NCBI GenBank assembly: GCA_030834045.1
Contig: JAURFZ010000050.1
Coordinates: 1-8,503, forward strand
Direction of reading: 5' to 3'
DNA: 8,503 nucleotides
Origin: Burkholderiales bacterium
GTDB taxonomy: Bacteria > Pseudomonadota > Gammaproteobacteria > Burkholderiales > Burkholderiaceae_A
Below are positions 7,142 through 8,503 of this stretch, one piece after another; the stretch's first letter is position 1; every line of letters begins with the position of its first letter. The position numbers and the translations under genes are program-made. The notes beneath the pieces were generated by a model that was given only the letters and a program-made list of their open reading frames with translations, did no database searches and was not told the origin of the DNA.

Positions 7142-8188
7142 ATGCGCGTTGGAATTAATGGAATGGGCCGCATTGGCCGACTTGCTTTACGAGCTGCCAT
7201 GGGTGCTGTCGATCGACCCCACGACGACCCCCGCCAAGCCAACCACCTTGAGGTTGTTCATCTCAATGAGTTAAAGGGTGGAGCTGCGGCCACAGCCCAT
7301 CTTCTTGCCTTTGACAGCGTTCAGGGGCGCTGGCGTGCCAACATTTCTGCGAACGAGACGGGCGACGCTATTCGTATTAACGAGTCAAGCCTAGGCTTTA
7401 GTTCGCATGCCGCCCCCGCCGATATCCCCTGGGGGGATCTTGGCGTGGAGCTTGTGCTTGAGTGCACAGGCAAGTTCTTAACGCTCGAGACCTTGCAAGG
7501 CCATTTCGACCGTGGTGCAAAGCGCGTTCTTGTCTCTGCTCCGGTGAAGCAGGGCAATGTACTGAATGTGGTGGTGGGCGTGAACGAGCATCTTTACGAC
7601 CCAGCCAAAGATCGAATTGTTACGGCCGCCTCGTGCACAACCAACTGCCTAGCACCCGTTGTCAAGGTGGTTCACGAGAACCTGGGCATTCGCCATGGCC
7701 AGATCACGACCATTCACAACCCTACGAACACCAACCTGGTGGTCGATGCTGCGCACAAAGACCTGCGCAGGGCGCGCAGTGCCATGCTTAGCCTCGCGCC
7801 CACTACAACAGGCAGTGCCACAGCCATTGCGCTTATCTACCCCGAACTCAAAGGCAAGCTGAATGGTCATGCGGTTCGGGCCCCTAATTTAAATGCCTCG
7901 CTTACCGACTGTGTCTTCGAGCTTCAACGCGAGACCACGGTGGACGAAGTGAATGGCCTTTTTCAGGCGGCGGCAGCAGGCCCCATGGCAGGTGTGCTGG
8001 GTTACGAGACCCTGCCTTTGGTGAGTGCCGATTACGCCCGCGACACCCGCAGCAGCATTGTCGATGCGCCGTCCACCATGGTGACCGACGGCACGCTTCT
8101 TAAGATCTATGCCTGGTATGACAACGAGCTCGGTTATTCTTGCCGCATGGTGGACCTCGCCTGTTACATGCATAAGCAAGGCCTTTAG
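7142..8188 (+). CDS. ArsJ-associated glyceraldehyde-3-phosphate dehydrogenase
   Basis: GAPDHs of this type, encoded next to arsJ, use arsenate in place of phosphate with glyceraldehyde-3-phosphate to make unstable 1-arseno-3-phosphoglycerate, which ArsJ exports. The N-terminal Rossmann motif is [11 protein letters not shown] (residues 3-13). The catalytic Cys is C165 in [12 protein letters not shown], and the likely partner His is H192 in [10 protein letters not shown]. Other conserved stretches are [42 protein letters not shown] and [27 protein letters not shown] and the [13 protein letters not shown] region resemble the arsenate-linked subgroup. The protein has 348 residues, longer than the roughly 330-335 of glycolytic GAPDH, partly from an insertion around residues 23-35 ([13 protein letters not shown]). 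The usual Trp of YDNEW is Leu at 330. arsJ follows immediately in the same frame. A purely glycolytic role is possible, but the adjacent arsJ argues against it. Confidence 0.93.
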   Translation: MRVGINGMGRIGRLALRAAMGAVDRPHDDPRQANHLEVVHLNELKGGAAATAHLLAFDSVQGRWRANISANETGDAIRINESSLGFSSHAAPADIPWGDLGVELVLECTGKFLTLETLQGHFDRGAKRVLVSAPVKQGNVLNVVVGVNEHLYDPAKDRIVTAASCTTNCLAPVVKVVHENLGIRHGQITTIHNPTNTNLVVDAAHKDLRRARSAMLSLAPTTTGSATAIALIYPELKGKLNGHAVRAPNLNASLTDCVFELQRETTVDEVNGLFQAAAAGPMAGVLGYETLPLVSADYARDTRSSIVDAPSTMVTDGTLLKIYAWYDNELGYSCRMVDLACYMHKQGL

Positions 8189-8191
8189 TTC

Positions 8192-8503
8192 TTGCAGCCC
8201 GAGTCGACGTCCGAGTCGCCCCCGCCTGGGCTCAGGCAATACCTCATTGTCACGGCCTCTTACTGGGGCTTTACCCTCACCGACGGCGCCTTGCGCATGT
8301 TGGTGCTGTTGCATTTCTTCAAGCTTGGCTACAGCCCTTTTACCTTAGCCTTGCTTTTTCTTCTTTACGAGGCGGCTGGCATTGCTGCCAACCTTCTTGG
8401 AGGCTGGCTTGCCACTCGGTTTGGTATTGCCCGCATGCTAATGGTCGGGCTGGTCACGCAGATTCTTGGTTTTCTGTTGCTTTCGGCGGTCTCGCCCGAC
8501 TGG
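8192..8503 (+). CDS. arsJ: Organoarsenical efflux permease ArsJ, N-terminal part (3' end outside window)
   Basis: ArsJ is a major-facilitator-type inner-membrane permease that exports 1-arseno-3-phosphoglycerate made by the partner GAPDH; the product then breaks down to arsenate outside. The visible 104 residues carry the family's strongly conserved start, QYLIVTASYWGFTLTDGALR followed by MLVLLHFFKLGYSP. Hydrophobic segments suit transmembrane helices near residues 17-40, 44-66 and 75-95. GGWLATRFG between the second and third segments resembles the MFS motif A loop. The only in-frame start between the gap stop and the conserved region is TTG 8192, three bases after that stop, with a weak AAGG (8178-8181) ten bases upstream. 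The frame is the same as gap, so only one TAG separates them. The short Ser/Pro-rich N-terminus (QPESTSESPPPG) looks like a linker. The gene is cut by the window edge. Confidence 0.9.
   Translation, partial: MQPESTSESPPPGLRQYLIVTASYWGFTLTDGALRMLVLLHFFKLGYSPFTLALLFLLYEAAGIAANLLGGWLATRFGIARMLMVGLVTQILGFLLLSAVSPDW

Noticed and set aside
1..8503. Mobile element, CRISPR array, tRNA or attachment site that might explain insertion of the arsenate genes
   Set aside because: I found no direct repeat arrays, terminal inverted repeats, tRNA-like sequence or transposase/integrase coding sequence anywhere in the window.

Overview
The window looks like a chromosomal segment of a Betaproteobacterium, probably of the order Burkholderiales. 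This rests on gene order (carB-greA-rlmE-ftsH-folP-glmM) and on protein detail, such as the HESGH form of the FtsH zinc motif and an RlmE N-terminus of the AKNKxNxAW type. I ran no database search, so the taxonomy is inference. The DNA is moderately GC-rich, with frequent CTT (Leu) and ATT (Ile) codons throughout. All seven genes lie on the + strand and are tightly packed. There are no tRNA or rRNA genes, insertion sequences, CRISPR arrays or gene-free stretches longer than 100 bases.

Layout. 1-1664: 3' half of carB (carbamoyl-phosphate synthase large subunit), cut by the left edge. 1692-2168: greA (transcript-cleavage factor). About 2134-2811: rlmE (23S rRNA 2'-O-methyltransferase), which overlaps or abuts greA and has an ambiguous start. 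2856-4751: ftsH (membrane AAA+ metalloprotease). 4785-4816: a strong intrinsic-terminator hairpin. 4760-5662: folP (dihydropteroate synthase), whose only reasonable conventional start makes the terminator part of its coding sequence. 5708-7045: glmM (phosphoglucosamine mutase). 7046-7141: a 96-bp spacer. 7142-8188: a GAPDH of the ArsJ-associated type. 8192-8503: the N-terminal third or so of arsJ, cut by the right edge.

How the genes work together. The first six form a housekeeping block: pyrimidine/arginine precursor supply, transcription fidelity, ribosome maturation, membrane protein quality control, folate synthesis and cell-wall amino-sugar synthesis. The last two form a known arsenate-detoxification pair. 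The GAPDH makes 1-arseno-3-phosphoglycerate from arsenate and glyceraldehyde-3-phosphate, and ArsJ exports it. No arsR-type regulator is visible in the window.

I see no wholly new system. The points most worth a second look are the terminator inside the folP reading frame, the missing ordinary start codon of rlmE, gap and arsJ sharing a frame with one TAG between them, a near-leaderless glmM, and a proline-to-leucine change next to the catalytic serine of GlmM.
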